This document shows positions 53,932 to 63,146 of a DNA stretch of 64,000 bases, piece after piece (positions within the stretch are counted from its first letter, which is position 1; each line of letters starts with the position of its first letter). The notes under the pieces were generated by a model. That model was not told the DNA's origin. It worked only from the letters and a program-made list of their open reading frames with translations, and ran no database searches. The stretch is taken from positions 1 to 64,000 of the forward strand of contig NZ_JBHRSK010000012.1 of the NCBI RefSeq assembly GCF_042643245.1, read 5' to 3'. A program made the translations under genes and the position numbers. Origin of the DNA: Acidimangrovimonas pyrenivorans (lineage in GTDB: Bacteria; Pseudomonadota; Alphaproteobacteria; Rhodobacterales; Rhodobacteraceae).

Positions 53932-55452
53932 ATGAGCGTTCCGAAGCCCGTGGTCCTGTGCATCCTCGACGGCTGGGGGATCAGCCCGGATACCAAGGCC
54001 AATGCCCCCTATCTGGCCAAGACCCCGAATTTCGACCGGATCATGGCCGACTGCCCGAACGCCACCCTGGTGACCCATGGCCGCGATGTCGGCCTGCCCG
54101 CCGGCCAGATGGGCAACTCCGAGGTCGGCCACATGAATATCGGCGCCGGCCGGGTGGTGGCGATGGATCTGGGCCAGATCGACCTCGCCATCGAAGACGG
54201 CTCGTTCTTCCAGAACGCGGCGATTCTCGACTTCATCGCCAAGGTCAAGGCGACGGGCGGCACCGCGCATCTGATGGGCGTGATCTCGGATGGCGGGGTG
54301 CATGGCCATATCAACCACGTGCTGGCGGCGGCGAAGATGATCGCCGGGGCCGGGGTGCCGGTGGCGATCCACGCCATCACCGACGGCCGCGACGTGCCGC
54401 CGAAATCGGCCGACAAATTCATCGCCGAGCTGGTCGAAAAGCTGCCCGAGGGCGCCCATGTCGCCAGCGTTATCGGCCGCTACTACGCGATGGACCGGGA
54501 CAATCGCTGGGAACGGGTCTCGCTCGCCTATCACGCCATGGTCCACGGGCTGGGCGAGGAATGCGACAGTGCCGGGGCCGCCGTGGCCGCCGCCTATGAC
54601 CGCGGCGAGACCGACGAGTTCATCGAGCCCTCGGTGATCGCCGATCCGCCGGGGATCCAGGATGGCGACGGTTTCTTCTGCCTCAACTTCCGCGCCGACC
54701 GGGCGCGCGAGATCCTGCGCGCGATCGGCGAGCCGGGCTTTGCCGAGTTCGACACCGGTACGCGGCCGAAACTGTCGGCGCTCTTGGGCATGGTCGACTA
54801 CTCCAGGCAGCACGACGCGTACATGACCACCGCCTATCCCAAGCAGGTGGTCAAGAACACGCTGGCGGAATGGGTCGCGGCACACGGGCTGCGCCAGTTC
54901 CACACCGCCGAGACCGAGAAATACCCCCATGTCACCTTCTTCCTCAACGGCGGCAAGGAAGCGCCGGAACAGGGCGAGGACCGCTACATGGCGCCCAGCC
55001 CCAAGGTGGCGACCTACGACCTGCAGCCCGAGATGTCGGCGGCCGAGGTGGCCGATCACCTCGTGCCGGCGATCCATGACCGCTACGACCTGATCGTGGT
55101 GAACTTTGCCAATCCCGACATGGTCGGCCATACCGGCGACCTGGACGCGGCGATCGCGGCCTGCGAGGCGGTCGATGCCGCGCTGGGCCGGGTGCTGAAG
55201 GCGCTGGAACAGGAAGGCGGGGCGATGATCGTCACCGCCGACCACGGCAATTGCGAGACCATGATCGACCCCGAGACCGGCGGCCCGCACACGGCCCACA
55301 CCACCAACCCGGTGCCGGTGATCCTTGTCGGCGGGCCGAAGGGGGCGCGGCTGCACAAGGGCCGGCTGGCCGACCTGGCGCCGACGCTGTTGCAACTGAT
55401 GCAGCTGGAGAAGCCCCCGGAAATGACCGGCGAAAGCCTGATCGACGCATGA
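53932..55452 (+). CDS. gpmI: 2,3-bisphosphoglycerate-independent phosphoglycerate mutase
   Basis: Manganese-dependent glycolytic enzyme of 506 residues that interconverts 3- and 2-phosphoglycerate. Metal site and nucleophile are visible: D13 (LCILDGWG), S63 (GQMGNSEVGHMN) and the C-terminal VTADHGNCE, with AHTTNPVPV. AAGGGG lies 7 nt before the ATG at 53932. Its stop overlaps the envC-like start by 4 nt. Confidence 0.97.
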   Translation: MSVPKPVVLCILDGWGISPDTKANAPYLAKTPNFDRIMADCPNATLVTHGRDVGLPAGQMGNSEVGHMNIGAGRVVAMDLGQIDLAIEDGSFFQNAAILDFIAKVKATGGTAHLMGVISDGGVHGHINHVLAAAKMIAGAGVPVAIHAITDGRDVPPKSADKFIAELVEKLPEGAHVASVIGRYYAMDRDNRWERVSLAYHAMVHGLGEECDSAGAAVAAAYDRGETDEFIEPSVIADPPGIQDGDGFFCLNFRADRAREILRAIGEPGFAEFDTGTRPKLSALLGMVDYSRQHDAYMTTAYPKQVVKNTLAEWVAAHGLRQFHTAETEKYPHVTFFLNGGKEAPEQGEDRYMAPSPKVATYDLQPEMSAAEVADHLVPAIHDRYDLIVVNFANPDMVGHTGDLDAAIAACEAVDAALGRVLKALEQEGGAMIVTADHGNCETMIDPETGGPHTAHTTNPVPVILVGGPKGARLHKGRLADLAPTLLQLMQLEKPPEMTGESLIDA

Positions 55453-56624
55453 GGCCGCGCCGCCGCGCCCTGCTCGCGCCGCTGCTGGCGCTGTCCGTCC
55501 TCCTCGGCCCGGTGCCGCTGCGGGCGGCGACCGATGCGCCCGCGGCGGTGGAACCGGGCGATGCGGGGAAGCAGGCCGCGGCGGCGGCGGCCGGGCTGCG
55601 CGAGGCGATCACCGCGCTCGACGCGGCGCGCGGCGCCAAGGACCGGGTCGCGGCGCTGACCCGCACAATCCAGTCCTACGAGACCGGGCTGGCCGCGCTG
55701 CGCGCCGGGCTGCGCCGGGTGACGATCCGCGAGGCCGCGCTGACCCGGAGCTTCGGCGCCAAGCGCGACGAGATCTCGCGGCTGCTGGGCGTGCTGACGA
55801 CGATGGAACGGACGCCGGCGCCGCTCCTGCTGCTGCACCCGGCGGGGCCTTTGGGCACGGTGCGCTCGGCGATGATCCTGCAGCAGGTGACGCCCGAGCT
55901 GCAGGACGAGGCCGAGGCGCTGCGCGGCAAGCTGCAGGAGCTGGCCCATCTGCGCAAGATCCAGCAGCAATCGGTCGGCACGCTGCGCCAGGGGCTGCGC
56001 GCGGTGCAGCAGGCGCGGACGGCGCTGAGCGAGGCGGTCTCGAACCGCACCGACCTGCCGCGCAAGTTCACCACGACGCCGACCGAGCTCAAGCACCTGA
56101 CCGACAACGTCACCACGCTGGCCCAATTCGCCGACATCCTGTCGGATCGCGAGTTCCAGCCCGGTGACGGCATCCGCACCTTCACCAGTGCCAAGGGCAT
56201 CCTGCCGCTGCCGGTCGAGGGCACGATCCTGCGCCATGCCGGCGAGGCCGACGCCGCCGGCATCCGCCGGCCCGGCATCGTCATCGCCACGAGGCCCCGC
56301 GCCCTGGTCACCGCGCCCTGGCCGGCGACGATTCGCTACCGTGGCCCGCTGCTCGACTACGGAAATGTGATCGTGCTCGAACCCGGCGACGGCTATCTGC
56401 TGGTTCTGGCCGGGCTCGACGTGGTCTACGGTCAGGTCGGACAGGTGATTGCCGCCGGCGACCCGGTCGGTCTGATGGGCGGAAAAGAGGCCGATGCGGC
56501 CGAGTTCGTGGCTGCGACGCAAGATCGCGGTGGCGCCGGGCGCTCGGAAACGCTTTATTTGGAACTGAGAAAGGGCAGCAAGCCCGTCGATCCCGAACAG
56601 TGGTTCGCGAAGACACAGGAATAG
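55449..56624 (+). CDS. envC: EnvC-like murein hydrolase activator
   Basis: 391-residue exported protein with a signal peptide (RRRALLAPLLALSVLLG, cleavage near AAA), a long coiled coil (about 40-230) and a C-terminal LytM/M23-like domain. The typical H...D and HxH metal ligands are not seen, so the domain is presumably non-catalytic and activates amidases, as EnvC does. Start overlaps the gpmI stop (ATGA). It precedes ctpA by 9 nt; this order is conserved in alphaproteobacteria. Confidence 0.88.
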   Translation: MRPRRRALLAPLLALSVLLGPVPLRAATDAPAAVEPGDAGKQAAAAAAGLREAITALDAARGAKDRVAALTRTIQSYETGLAALRAGLRRVTIREAALTRSFGAKRDEISRLLGVLTTMERTPAPLLLLHPAGPLGTVRSAMILQQVTPELQDEAEALRGKLQELAHLRKIQQQSVGTLRQGLRAVQQARTALSEAVSNRTDLPRKFTTTPTELKHLTDNVTTLAQFADILSDREFQPGDGIRTFTSAKGILPLPVEGTILRHAGEADAAGIRRPGIVIATRPRALVTAPWPATIRYRGPLLDYGNVIVLEPGDGYLLVLAGLDVVYGQVGQVIAAGDPVGLMGGKEADAAEFVAATQDRGGAGRSETLYLELRKGSKPVDPEQWFAKTQE

Positions 56625-56633
56625 GACGACGCC

Positions 56634-57998
56634 ATGAGGAAATTCGTGTTCGCCGCGCTGGGCGGCACCCTTGCCGGGGCGGTGCTGGCGACGCAGGTGG
56701 CCGGACCGCTGCTGGCGGAAGAAGCGAAGAAGCCCGAGAATTCGGTCTACCAGCAGCTCGATCTGTTCGGGAACATCTTCGAACGCATCCGCGCCCAGTA
56801 TGTCGAGCCGGTCGACAGCTCGAAGCTGATCGAGGCCGCGATCAACGGCATGCTCAGCTCGCTCGACCCGCATTCGAGTTACATGGACCCCAAGCAATGG
56901 GCCGCGATGCAGGTCCAGACCAAGGGTGAGTTCGGCGGTCTCGGGATCGAGGTCACCCAGGACCAGGGCTTCGTCAAGGTGGTCTCGCCGATCGACGGCA
57001 CCCCGGCGGCGGCGGCCGGGATCAAGCCGGGCGACTACATCACCAAGGTCAACGGCGAGGCGCTGATGGGGCTGACGCTGGACAAGGCGGTCGACCTGAT
57101 GCGCGGCCCGGTCGGCTCGGAAATCACCATCACCGTGGTGCGCAAGGGGGTGAAGGACCCCTTCGACGTCACCATGACCCGCGACACGATCAAGCTGACC
57201 GCCGCCAAGGCGCGGCTCGAGGGCCACACCGCCGTGCTGCGCCTGACCACCTTCAACGAACAGACTTTCCCCGACATGACCGAGGGTTTGAAGAAGGTCA
57301 TCAAGGAGGCCGGCGGCCTGGACAAGATCAACGGCGTCGTGCTCGACCTGCGCAACAACCCCGGCGGGCTGCTTCAGCAGGCGATCAAGGTCTCGGACGC
57401 CTTCCTCGACAAGGGCGAGATCGTCTCGACCCGCGGGCGCCAGCCGCGCGACAGCGAACGCTTCAACGCCACGCCGGGCGACCTGATCCACGGCAAGCCG
57501 ATGGTGGTGCTGATCAATGGCGGCTCGGCCTCGGCCTCGGAGATCGTCACCGGGGCGTTGAAGGATCATCACCGCGCCATCGTCGTCGGCACCAAGAGCT
57601 TCGGCAAGGGCTCGGTCCAGACCGTGATCCCGCTGCGCGGCGACGGCGCGATGCGGCTGACCACGGCGCGCTACTACACGCCGTCGGGCCGCTCGATCCA
57701 GGCGCTCGGCATCTCGCCCGACATCGTCGTGCCCCAGCCGCCGGCCAAGTCGGGCACCGACGTCGCCGCCGCCGACAAGCCGACCCGCTCCGAGGCCGAC
57801 CTGCCGGGCATCCTGTCGAACGATTCGATGACCGCGGACGAGAAGAAACAGCTCGAGGCCGAGACCAAGGCGGCCGAGGACGAGGCCAAACTGCGCGATC
57901 AGGACTTCCAGCTGGCCTATGCCATCGACCTGCTGAAGGGCCTGTCGGTGATGGGCAATGGCGACACCGGCGCCGCCGCCCCGGCGGCCAAGCAGTAA
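56634..57998 (+). CDS. ctpA: Carboxyl-terminal processing protease CtpA (S41)
   Basis: 454-residue periplasmic serine protease. N-terminal signal or anchor (VFAALGGTLAGAVLATQVAG), PDZ domain (about 97-175; GEFGGLGIEVT, GIKPGDYITKVNG) and S41 domain. The catalytic residues by comparison with Bacillus CtpB are S300 (NGGSASASEI), K325 (SFGKGSVQT) and Q329. It may trim cell-wall enzymes or their regulators. Follows the envC-like gene by 9 nt. Confidence 0.96.
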   Translation: MRKFVFAALGGTLAGAVLATQVAGPLLAEEAKKPENSVYQQLDLFGNIFERIRAQYVEPVDSSKLIEAAINGMLSSLDPHSSYMDPKQWAAMQVQTKGEFGGLGIEVTQDQGFVKVVSPIDGTPAAAAGIKPGDYITKVNGEALMGLTLDKAVDLMRGPVGSEITITVVRKGVKDPFDVTMTRDTIKLTAAKARLEGHTAVLRLTTFNEQTFPDMTEGLKKVIKEAGGLDKINGVVLDLRNNPGGLLQQAIKVSDAFLDKGEIVSTRGRQPRDSERFNATPGDLIHGKPMVVLINGGSASASEIVTGALKDHHRAIVVGTKSFGKGSVQTVIPLRGDGAMRLTTARYYTPSGRSIQALGISPDIVVPQPPAKSGTDVAAADKPTRSEADLPGILSNDSMTADEKKQLEAETKAAEDEAKLRDQDFQLAYAIDLLKGLSVMGNGDTGAAAPAAKQ

Positions 57999-58052
57999 CG
58001 ACAGCCGGGCCGGGCGCAGTCCCGGCCCGCTTTCCTTGACGGACAAGCTGCC

Positions 58053-58538
58053 ATGAAACCCGAGAAACGCGCCCGCCTGCCCTACCGGCCCAATGTCGGC
58101 GTCATGCTGATCAACGGCGCCGGGTTGATCTTCGCCGGCCAGCGCCTCGACAGCGCCCTGCCGGCCTGGCAGATGCCCCAGGGCGGCATCGACAAGGGCG
58201 AGACGCCGGCCGAGGCCGGCCTGCGCGAGCTCGAGGAGGAAACGGGCGTCTCTCCCGATCTGGTCGAATTCATCGCCGAGGCGCCCGAGCCGGTGCGCTA
58301 CGATCTGCCGGACGAGCTTCTGGGCAAGATCTGGAAAGGGAAATACCGCGGTCAGGAGCAGCATTGGCTGCTCTACCGCTTCCTCGGCCGCGACGATCAG
58401 GTCAACCTGGCCACCGCGCATCCCGAGTTCTCGGAATGGCGCTGGATCCACGCGGCCGACATGCTCGAGGCCATCGTGCCATTCAAGCGCGCGGTCTACG
58501 AGCAGGTCATCGCCGCCTTCCGCCCGCACCTGGCCTGA
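58053..58538 (+). CDS. rppH: RNA pyrophosphohydrolase
   Basis: Nudix hydrolase of 161 residues that removes pyrophosphate from mRNA 5' ends and starts decay. The Nudix box runs from GGIDKGETPAEAGLRELEEE (44-63) to GV. The N-terminal PYRPNVGVMLIN and IWKGKYRGQEQHWLLYRF match RppH. It follows ctpA after 54 nt. Confidence 0.95.
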   Translation: MKPEKRARLPYRPNVGVMLINGAGLIFAGQRLDSALPAWQMPQGGIDKGETPAEAGLRELEEETGVSPDLVEFIAEAPEPVRYDLPDELLGKIWKGKYRGQEQHWLLYRFLGRDDQVNLATAHPEFSEWRWIHAADMLEAIVPFKRAVYEQVIAAFRPHLA

Positions 58539-58563
58539 CCGCGGTGCCGGCGGAGAGCGGGGA

Positions 58564-58653
58564 CGCCTCCGGCGGGAGTATTTGGGCAAAGAAGAAGCCC
58601 AGGCATTTCTTCTTTGCGAAAATACTCCGGGGGTCCGGGGGCTGGCCCCCGGC
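58564..58653. repeat. Head-to-head pair of dispersed repeats, copies F1 and F2
   Basis: F1 (58564-58596) is the arm in reverse; F2 (58606-58653) is a full copy with hairpin CGGGGGC TGG CCCCCG. Their arms form a long inverted repeat, 58575-58596 with 58607-58628, 20 of 22 positions pairing. It lies 26 nt after rppH and also in front of the minus-strand gene end at 58659. Confidence 0.75.
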
Positions 58654-58658
58654 CTTGC

Positions 58659-59264
58659 CTATCCGAACACGCGAAACGCCAGCAGCACCCGCGATCCGGC
58701 GGTGACGAAGCACAGCGCGCCGAAGACCCAGGCCAGCGGCGGGAAGGCGGCGGGCCAGAGGCAGAGCGCGGCGAGGAAGGCGATGGTTTCGGTCCCTTCC
58801 AGCAGCCCGCCGGTGAAGTAGAGCGACTTGGCGCCGCGCGCCGTGGTCTCCATCCTGTGGCGCTCGGCGAGGATGGCGTAGCCAAGGAAGCTGGCGCCGT
58901 TGACGTAGAAGCTGCACAGCAGGAACGCCCCGGCGGCGCCGTTGCCGGCGGGATCGTGCAGCACGAAGCCCAGCGGCACCGCGCCGTAGAACAGGAAATC
59001 CGCGGTGATGTCGAGATAGCCGCCGAAATCGGTCTTCTCGCTCGCCCGCGCCACCGCGCCGTCGAGCCCGTCGGCGAGCCGCGAGGCAAGCAGCGGCGCC
59101 AGCGCCGCCAGCGGCCAGCCGAGCGCGATCATCGCCGCCGAGACCAGTCCCAGGCCGAGACCGATCAGCGTCACCGTGTCGGCCGGCACCCGCCGGGCCG
59201 CCAGTGCCCGGCCCATGCGGTTCAGCGCCGGGTCGATCAGCCGGCGCATCGTGGCGTCGAGCAT
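58659..59264 (-). CDS. CDP-alcohol phosphatidyltransferase family protein
   Basis: 201-residue integral membrane enzyme with the CDP-OH motif: D-x2-DG-x2-AR-x7-G-x3-D-x3-D (DGLDGAVARASEKTDFGGYL then D and D). It makes a phosphodiester bond between a CDP-activated lipid and an alcohol; the alcohol is unknown. Its ATG overlaps the stop of the upstream lytic transglycosylase gene by 1 nt (TGATG). Confidence 0.9.
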   Translation of the reverse strand: MLDATMRRLIDPALNRMGRALAARRVPADTVTLIGLGLGLVSAAMIALGWPLAALAPLLASRLADGLDGAVARASEKTDFGGYLDITADFLFYGAVPLGFVLHDPAGNGAAGAFLLCSFYVNGASFLGYAILAERHRMETTARGAKSLYFTGGLLEGTETIAFLAALCLWPAAFPPLAWVFGALCFVTAGSRVLLAFRVFG

Positions 59265-60532
59265 CAGCGCAGCATTTTCAGCAGGTGCAGAGAGGCATAG
59301 CCGTCCGGCACCATGCCGGCATGGCGCTGGTAGGCCCGCACCGCGCCGATGGTCTTCGGCCCGATGCGGCCGTCGACGCCGTCGGTGCTGAACCCGGCCT
59401 TGGTCAGCCGTTTCTGCAGCTCCTGCCGTTCGGCGAAGGTCAGCGCCCGGTCGCTGCGCGGCCATTTGTGGCGGATCGGGCCGGCGCCCTTGATCCGGTC
59501 GGCCAGGTGGCCGACGCCGATCACGTAGGCGTCGGCGGTGTTGTAGCGTTCGAGGACGTGGAAATTGTGGAAGATCAGGAAGGCGGCGCCGCGCGCCCCG
59601 GCCGGCAGCAGCACCGAGGCCTCGCCGTAATCGGGCAGGCGGCCGCCTGCCGCGGTGTGCAGCCCTAGCGCCCGCCAGTCAGAGACCGGCTTCTTGATCC
59701 GCGCGCCGGTGAGGCCGTAGTCGAAGCCCTCGGGCAGCTGCACCTCGATCCCCCAGGGCTGGCCCTTGGTCCAACCGAAATGGGCCAGGTAGGCGGCGGT
59801 CGAGGCGAGCGCGTCGGTCGGGTCGTCCGACCAGATATCGCGCTTGCCGTCGCCGCGGAAATCGACGGCGTAGCTCAGGTAGGAGGAGGGGATGAACTGG
59901 GTATGGCCCATCGCCCCGGCCCAGGAGCCGGTCATGCCGGCGGCCGTGACGTCGCCGTGCTGGATGATCTTGAGCGCGTCGATCAGCTGGCCCTCGAAGA
60001 ACTTGCCGCGGCGGCCGTCGAAGGCCAGCGTCGCCAGCGCCTCGACGATCGGGATATTGCCGCGATGGGCGCCATAGGCGCTTTCCAGCCCCCAGATCGC
60101 GACCACGACCTCCTTGTCGACGCCGTAGCGCCGCTCGATGGCGTTCAGGGTGCGGCTGTATTTGTGCAGCGCGGCCTTGCCGTTGGCGACCCGGGTCGCC
60201 GAGGCGGCGCTGTCGAGGTAGTCCCAGATCGTCTTGGTGAATTCCGACTGGTTGCGGTCCTTGGCGATCACGTCGGTATCGTATTCGACGCCCTTGAAGG
60301 CGGCGTCGAAGGTGGCGGCCGAGATGCCGCGCGCCATCGCCCGGGCACGGAAACCGTCGATCCAGCGCTTGAAGGCGCGGTTGGCCACCGCCGGCACCAC
60401 CTGTTCCTGCATCGCCGTTCCTTCCGGTCGCAGTTCCGGCCGCGGCGAGCGCGAGACGGCGGAGTCCGACGCCGCCGCTGCACTGCCCATCATCATTGCG
60501 GTCAGCCCGAGAGCCGTTCCCACACGTCCCAT
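59264..60532 (-). CDS. Lytic murein transglycosylase, MltB family
   Basis: 422-residue secreted enzyme cleaving peptidoglycan glycan strands. Signal peptide (GTALGLTAMMMGSAAA), transglycosylase domain with catalytic E150 (AIWGLESAYG), and MGHTQFIPSSYLSYAVDFRG typical of the MltB family. A C-terminal PG_binding_1 domain (LQKRLTKAGFSTDGVDGRIG, TIGAVRAYQ) follows. No lipobox is visible, so it is probably soluble. AGGTG precedes the ATG. Confidence 0.93.
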   Translation of the reverse strand: MGRVGTALGLTAMMMGSAAAASDSAVSRSPRPELRPEGTAMQEQVVPAVANRAFKRWIDGFRARAMARGISAATFDAAFKGVEYDTDVIAKDRNQSEFTKTIWDYLDSAASATRVANGKAALHKYSRTLNAIERRYGVDKEVVVAIWGLESAYGAHRGNIPIVEALATLAFDGRRGKFFEGQLIDALKIIQHGDVTAAGMTGSWAGAMGHTQFIPSSYLSYAVDFRGDGKRDIWSDDPTDALASTAAYLAHFGWTKGQPWGIEVQLPEGFDYGLTGARIKKPVSDWRALGLHTAAGGRLPDYGEASVLLPAGARGAAFLIFHNFHVLERYNTADAYVIGVGHLADRIKGAGPIRHKWPRSDRALTFAERQELQKRLTKAGFSTDGVDGRIGPKTIGAVRAYQRHAGMVPDGYASLHLLKMLR

Positions 60533-60769
60533 GAAATCACCTGTCGTTCAAATCGTCTGCCCGTTCTTCTTGGGCCAAGCATAGCGCGGTTGCGGCGTTG
60601 CGCAAAGCGAGCGTCCCTGCGTCGGCAGGTCGCTCGGCAGGGGATCGCTGAGGGGCAGGGCCGGCGGGGAAGAGCCGCGACGCCGGATCACCGGTTTCAA
60701 GCGACGATTGGGGCGAGAGCCGCGTGGCGTGGCCCGCTATGCCGAAGATAGGCGACGGGCCCGCGCGCC

Positions 60770-63052
60770 CTAGCGCCGCTTGCGGGTCACCTTGCGCTTT
60801 TCCTTGGTCGCCTTGGCCTTGGCTTTCGCCTTGCCCTTGCCCAGCTTGCGCCCGCCGCTGCGGCCCGGCCGGCCGCCGGGGCGGCCCGAGGGGCGGCCGC
60901 CGGGCAGCGGCTTGTCCTCGACCGACAGCAGTTCCAGCATCAGCCCGCCGGTCACCGGCACCGCCTCGGCCAGCCGCACCGTGACTTCCTGGCCGATGCC
61001 CAGGGTCAGCCCGGTTTCCGAGCCCATCAGCGTCTGGCTGTGCGGGTCGTAATGGAAGAACTCGCGCCCCAGGGTGCGGATCGGGATCAGCCCGTCGGCC
61101 CCGGTCTCGTCCAGCTTGACGAACAGCCCGAAGCGGGTGACGCCCGAAATACGGCCGGCGAACTCGTTGCCCACCCGCTCGCTGAGGTAGGAAGCGAGGT
61201 AACGGTCGGTGGTGTCACGCTCGGCGGCCATGCTGCGGCGCTCGGTCTCGCTGATATGCTCGGCGGTCTCTTCCAGCGTCTCGATGTCGTGCGGCGACAG
61301 CCCGTCCTTGCCCCAGTGGTGGCCGAGGATCAGGCCGCGATGGACGATCAGGTCGGAATAGCGCCGGATCGGCGAGGTGAAGTGGGCGTAATTGCGCAAG
61401 GCGAGGCCGAAATGGCCGTAGTTCTGCGGCGCGTAATAGGCTTGGGTCATCGAGCGCAGGGTCGAGATGTTCAGAAGCTCGTCGAAATCGGTGCCCTCGG
61501 CCTGGGCCAGCAGCCGGTTGAGCTGGCTGGTATGCAGCACCTGCCCCTTGGCCAGGGTGAAGCCCGAGGCCTCGGCGACCTCGCGCAGCGCGTCGAGCTT
61601 CTCGGGGCTGGGCTCCTCGTGGACCCGGAACAGCAGCGGCCGGCGCAGGCGGATCAGTTCCTCGGCCGCGGCGACATTGGCGAGGATCATGAATTCCTCG
61701 ATCAGCTTGTGCGCGTCGAGCCGCTCGCGGAAGGCGACCGACTGCACCTTGCCGTCCTCGTCCAAAACGATCTTGCGCTCGGGCAGGTCGAGGTCGAGCG
61801 GCTGGCGCGCCGCCCGGGCCTTCTTGAGCGCCTCGTAGGCACCGAAGAGCGGGTGGATGACCTCCTCCACCAGCGGCGCGCATTTCTCGTTCGGCTGGCC
61901 GTCCTGGGCCTGCTGCACCTCGTTGTAGTTCAGCGAGGCGGCGGATTTCATCAGCCCGCGGGTGAAGCGGTGCGAGATCTTCTCGCCCTTGGCATTGATC
62001 TTCATCCGCACCGCGAGGCAGGCGCGCGGCACGCCCTCGTGCAGGGAGCACAGGTCGGCCGACAGCCGCTCGGGCAGCATCGGCACGACGCGGTCGGGGA
62101 AATAGGTCGAGTTGCCGCGCTTGCGCGCCTCGCGGTCGAGCTTGCTGCCCGGGGTGACGTAATGGGCGACATCGGCGATCGCGACCCAGAGGACGAAGCC
62201 GCCCTCGTTCTTGGGATCGTCGTCGGCATGGGCGTGGACGGCGTCGTCATGGTCGCGGGCATCGGCCGGGTCGATGGTGACCAGCGGGATCGAGCGCAGG
62301 TCCTCGCGCTCGCCCAGCCCGGCCGGTTTCAGCCGGTCGGCCTCGGCCAGCACCTCGGCCGGGAATTCGTCCGGGATGCCGTGCTGGTGAATGGCGATCA
62401 GCGACACGGCGCGCGGCGCGGTCGGATCGCCCAGCCGCTCGGTGATCCGCGCCTGCGGCAGGCCCATGCGGGCGCGCGGGCCGGCCTGCTCGGCCTCGAC
62501 CAGCTCGCCGTCCCTGGCGCCCATGGTGGCGTCGCGCGCCACCCGCCATTCCTTGTCCGAGCCCTTCTCGATCGGCAGGATGCGGCCGCCCTCGGTCTCC
62601 TTGCGGAAGATGCCGATGACCTTGCGCGGGCCCTCGCCGATGCGGCGGATCAGCCGGGCCTCGTATTGGTGATCCGCGTCCCTGACCGGGGTCAGCCGGG
62701 CCAGCAGACGATCGCCTTCGCCCGGGGCCGGATCGCCCGGCCTGGCGACGAACAGCACCCGCGGCTCGGGCCCCTCGCCATGCCATTCCAGCGGCTTGAG
62801 GAACAGGTCGCCCTGCGCGTCCGGGGCCAGCACCTGCATCACGCCGACCGGCGGCAGGCTGTCGGCGTCGCGATAGGTCTTTTTGCGCTTCTCCAGGTGG
62901 CCCTCGGCCTCGAGCTCCTTGAGGATGCGCTTGAGCTCGATCCGCTCGGCGCCCTTGATGCCGAATGCCTTGGCGATGTCGCGCTTGGCGGTCTTGCCGG
63001 GGTTGTCGGCGATCCAGGCGAGGATCTGGTCTTTGGACGGCAGCTGTTTCAT
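60770..63052 (-). CDS. rnr: Ribonuclease R
   Basis: 3'-5' exoribonuclease of 760 residues that degrades structured RNA. N-terminal winged helix (residues 1-65), cold-shock domains, RNB domain with acidic cluster D261-D270 (DPADARDHDDAVH), and YFPDRVVPMLPERLS; an S1 domain (GRISGVTRFGLFVKL) and a lysine/arginine-rich tail follow. It acts in RNA turnover and quality control. Confidence 0.97.
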   Translation of the reverse strand: MKQLPSKDQILAWIADNPGKTAKRDIAKAFGIKGAERIELKRILKELEAEGHLEKRKKTYRDADSLPPVGVMQVLAPDAQGDLFLKPLEWHGEGPEPRVLFVARPGDPAPGEGDRLLARLTPVRDADHQYEARLIRRIGEGPRKVIGIFRKETEGGRILPIEKGSDKEWRVARDATMGARDGELVEAEQAGPRARMGLPQARITERLGDPTAPRAVSLIAIHQHGIPDEFPAEVLAEADRLKPAGLGEREDLRSIPLVTIDPADARDHDDAVHAHADDDPKNEGGFVLWVAIADVAHYVTPGSKLDREARKRGNSTYFPDRVVPMLPERLSADLCSLHEGVPRACLAVRMKINAKGEKISHRFTRGLMKSAASLNYNEVQQAQDGQPNEKCAPLVEEVIHPLFGAYEALKKARAARQPLDLDLPERKIVLDEDGKVQSVAFRERLDAHKLIEEFMILANVAAAEELIRLRRPLLFRVHEEPSPEKLDALREVAEASGFTLAKGQVLHTSQLNRLLAQAEGTDFDELLNISTLRSMTQAYYAPQNYGHFGLALRNYAHFTSPIRRYSDLIVHRGLILGHHWGKDGLSPHDIETLEETAEHISETERRSMAAERDTTDRYLASYLSERVGNEFAGRISGVTRFGLFVKLDETGADGLIPIRTLGREFFHYDPHSQTLMGSETGLTLGIGQEVTVRLAEAVPVTGGLMLELLSVEDKPLPGGRPSGRPGGRPGRSGGRKLGKGKAKAKAKATKEKRKVTRKRR

Positions 63053-63115
63053 GCGCCAGCCCTAGCACGCGGCGCGAGGGGCGTCATGTGGGAAACGTTG
63101 GCGGGGCAGGGCGCC

Positions 63116-63137
63116 GCCCGGCGTTGCCGCCGGGCGA
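63116..63137 (-). terminator. Hairpin after the GNAT gene
   Basis: CGCCCGGCG (63116-63124), loop TTGC, CGCCGGGCG (63129-63137) is a perfect 9-bp stem 9 nt after the GNAT stop on the minus strand. No U tract. Confidence 0.5.
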
Positions 63138-63146
63138 AACGGTTCT

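Noticed and set aside
55083..58589. An 1168-residue minus-strand frame opposite gpmI, envC, ctpA and rppH
   Set aside because: Antisense shadow; all four plus-strand genes have clear catalytic or family motifs.
60562..60590. Possible seventh copy of the dispersed repeat (TTCTTCTTGGGCCAAGCATAG)
   Set aside because: Only part of the arm is similar and the G/C hairpin is missing; too diverged to call.
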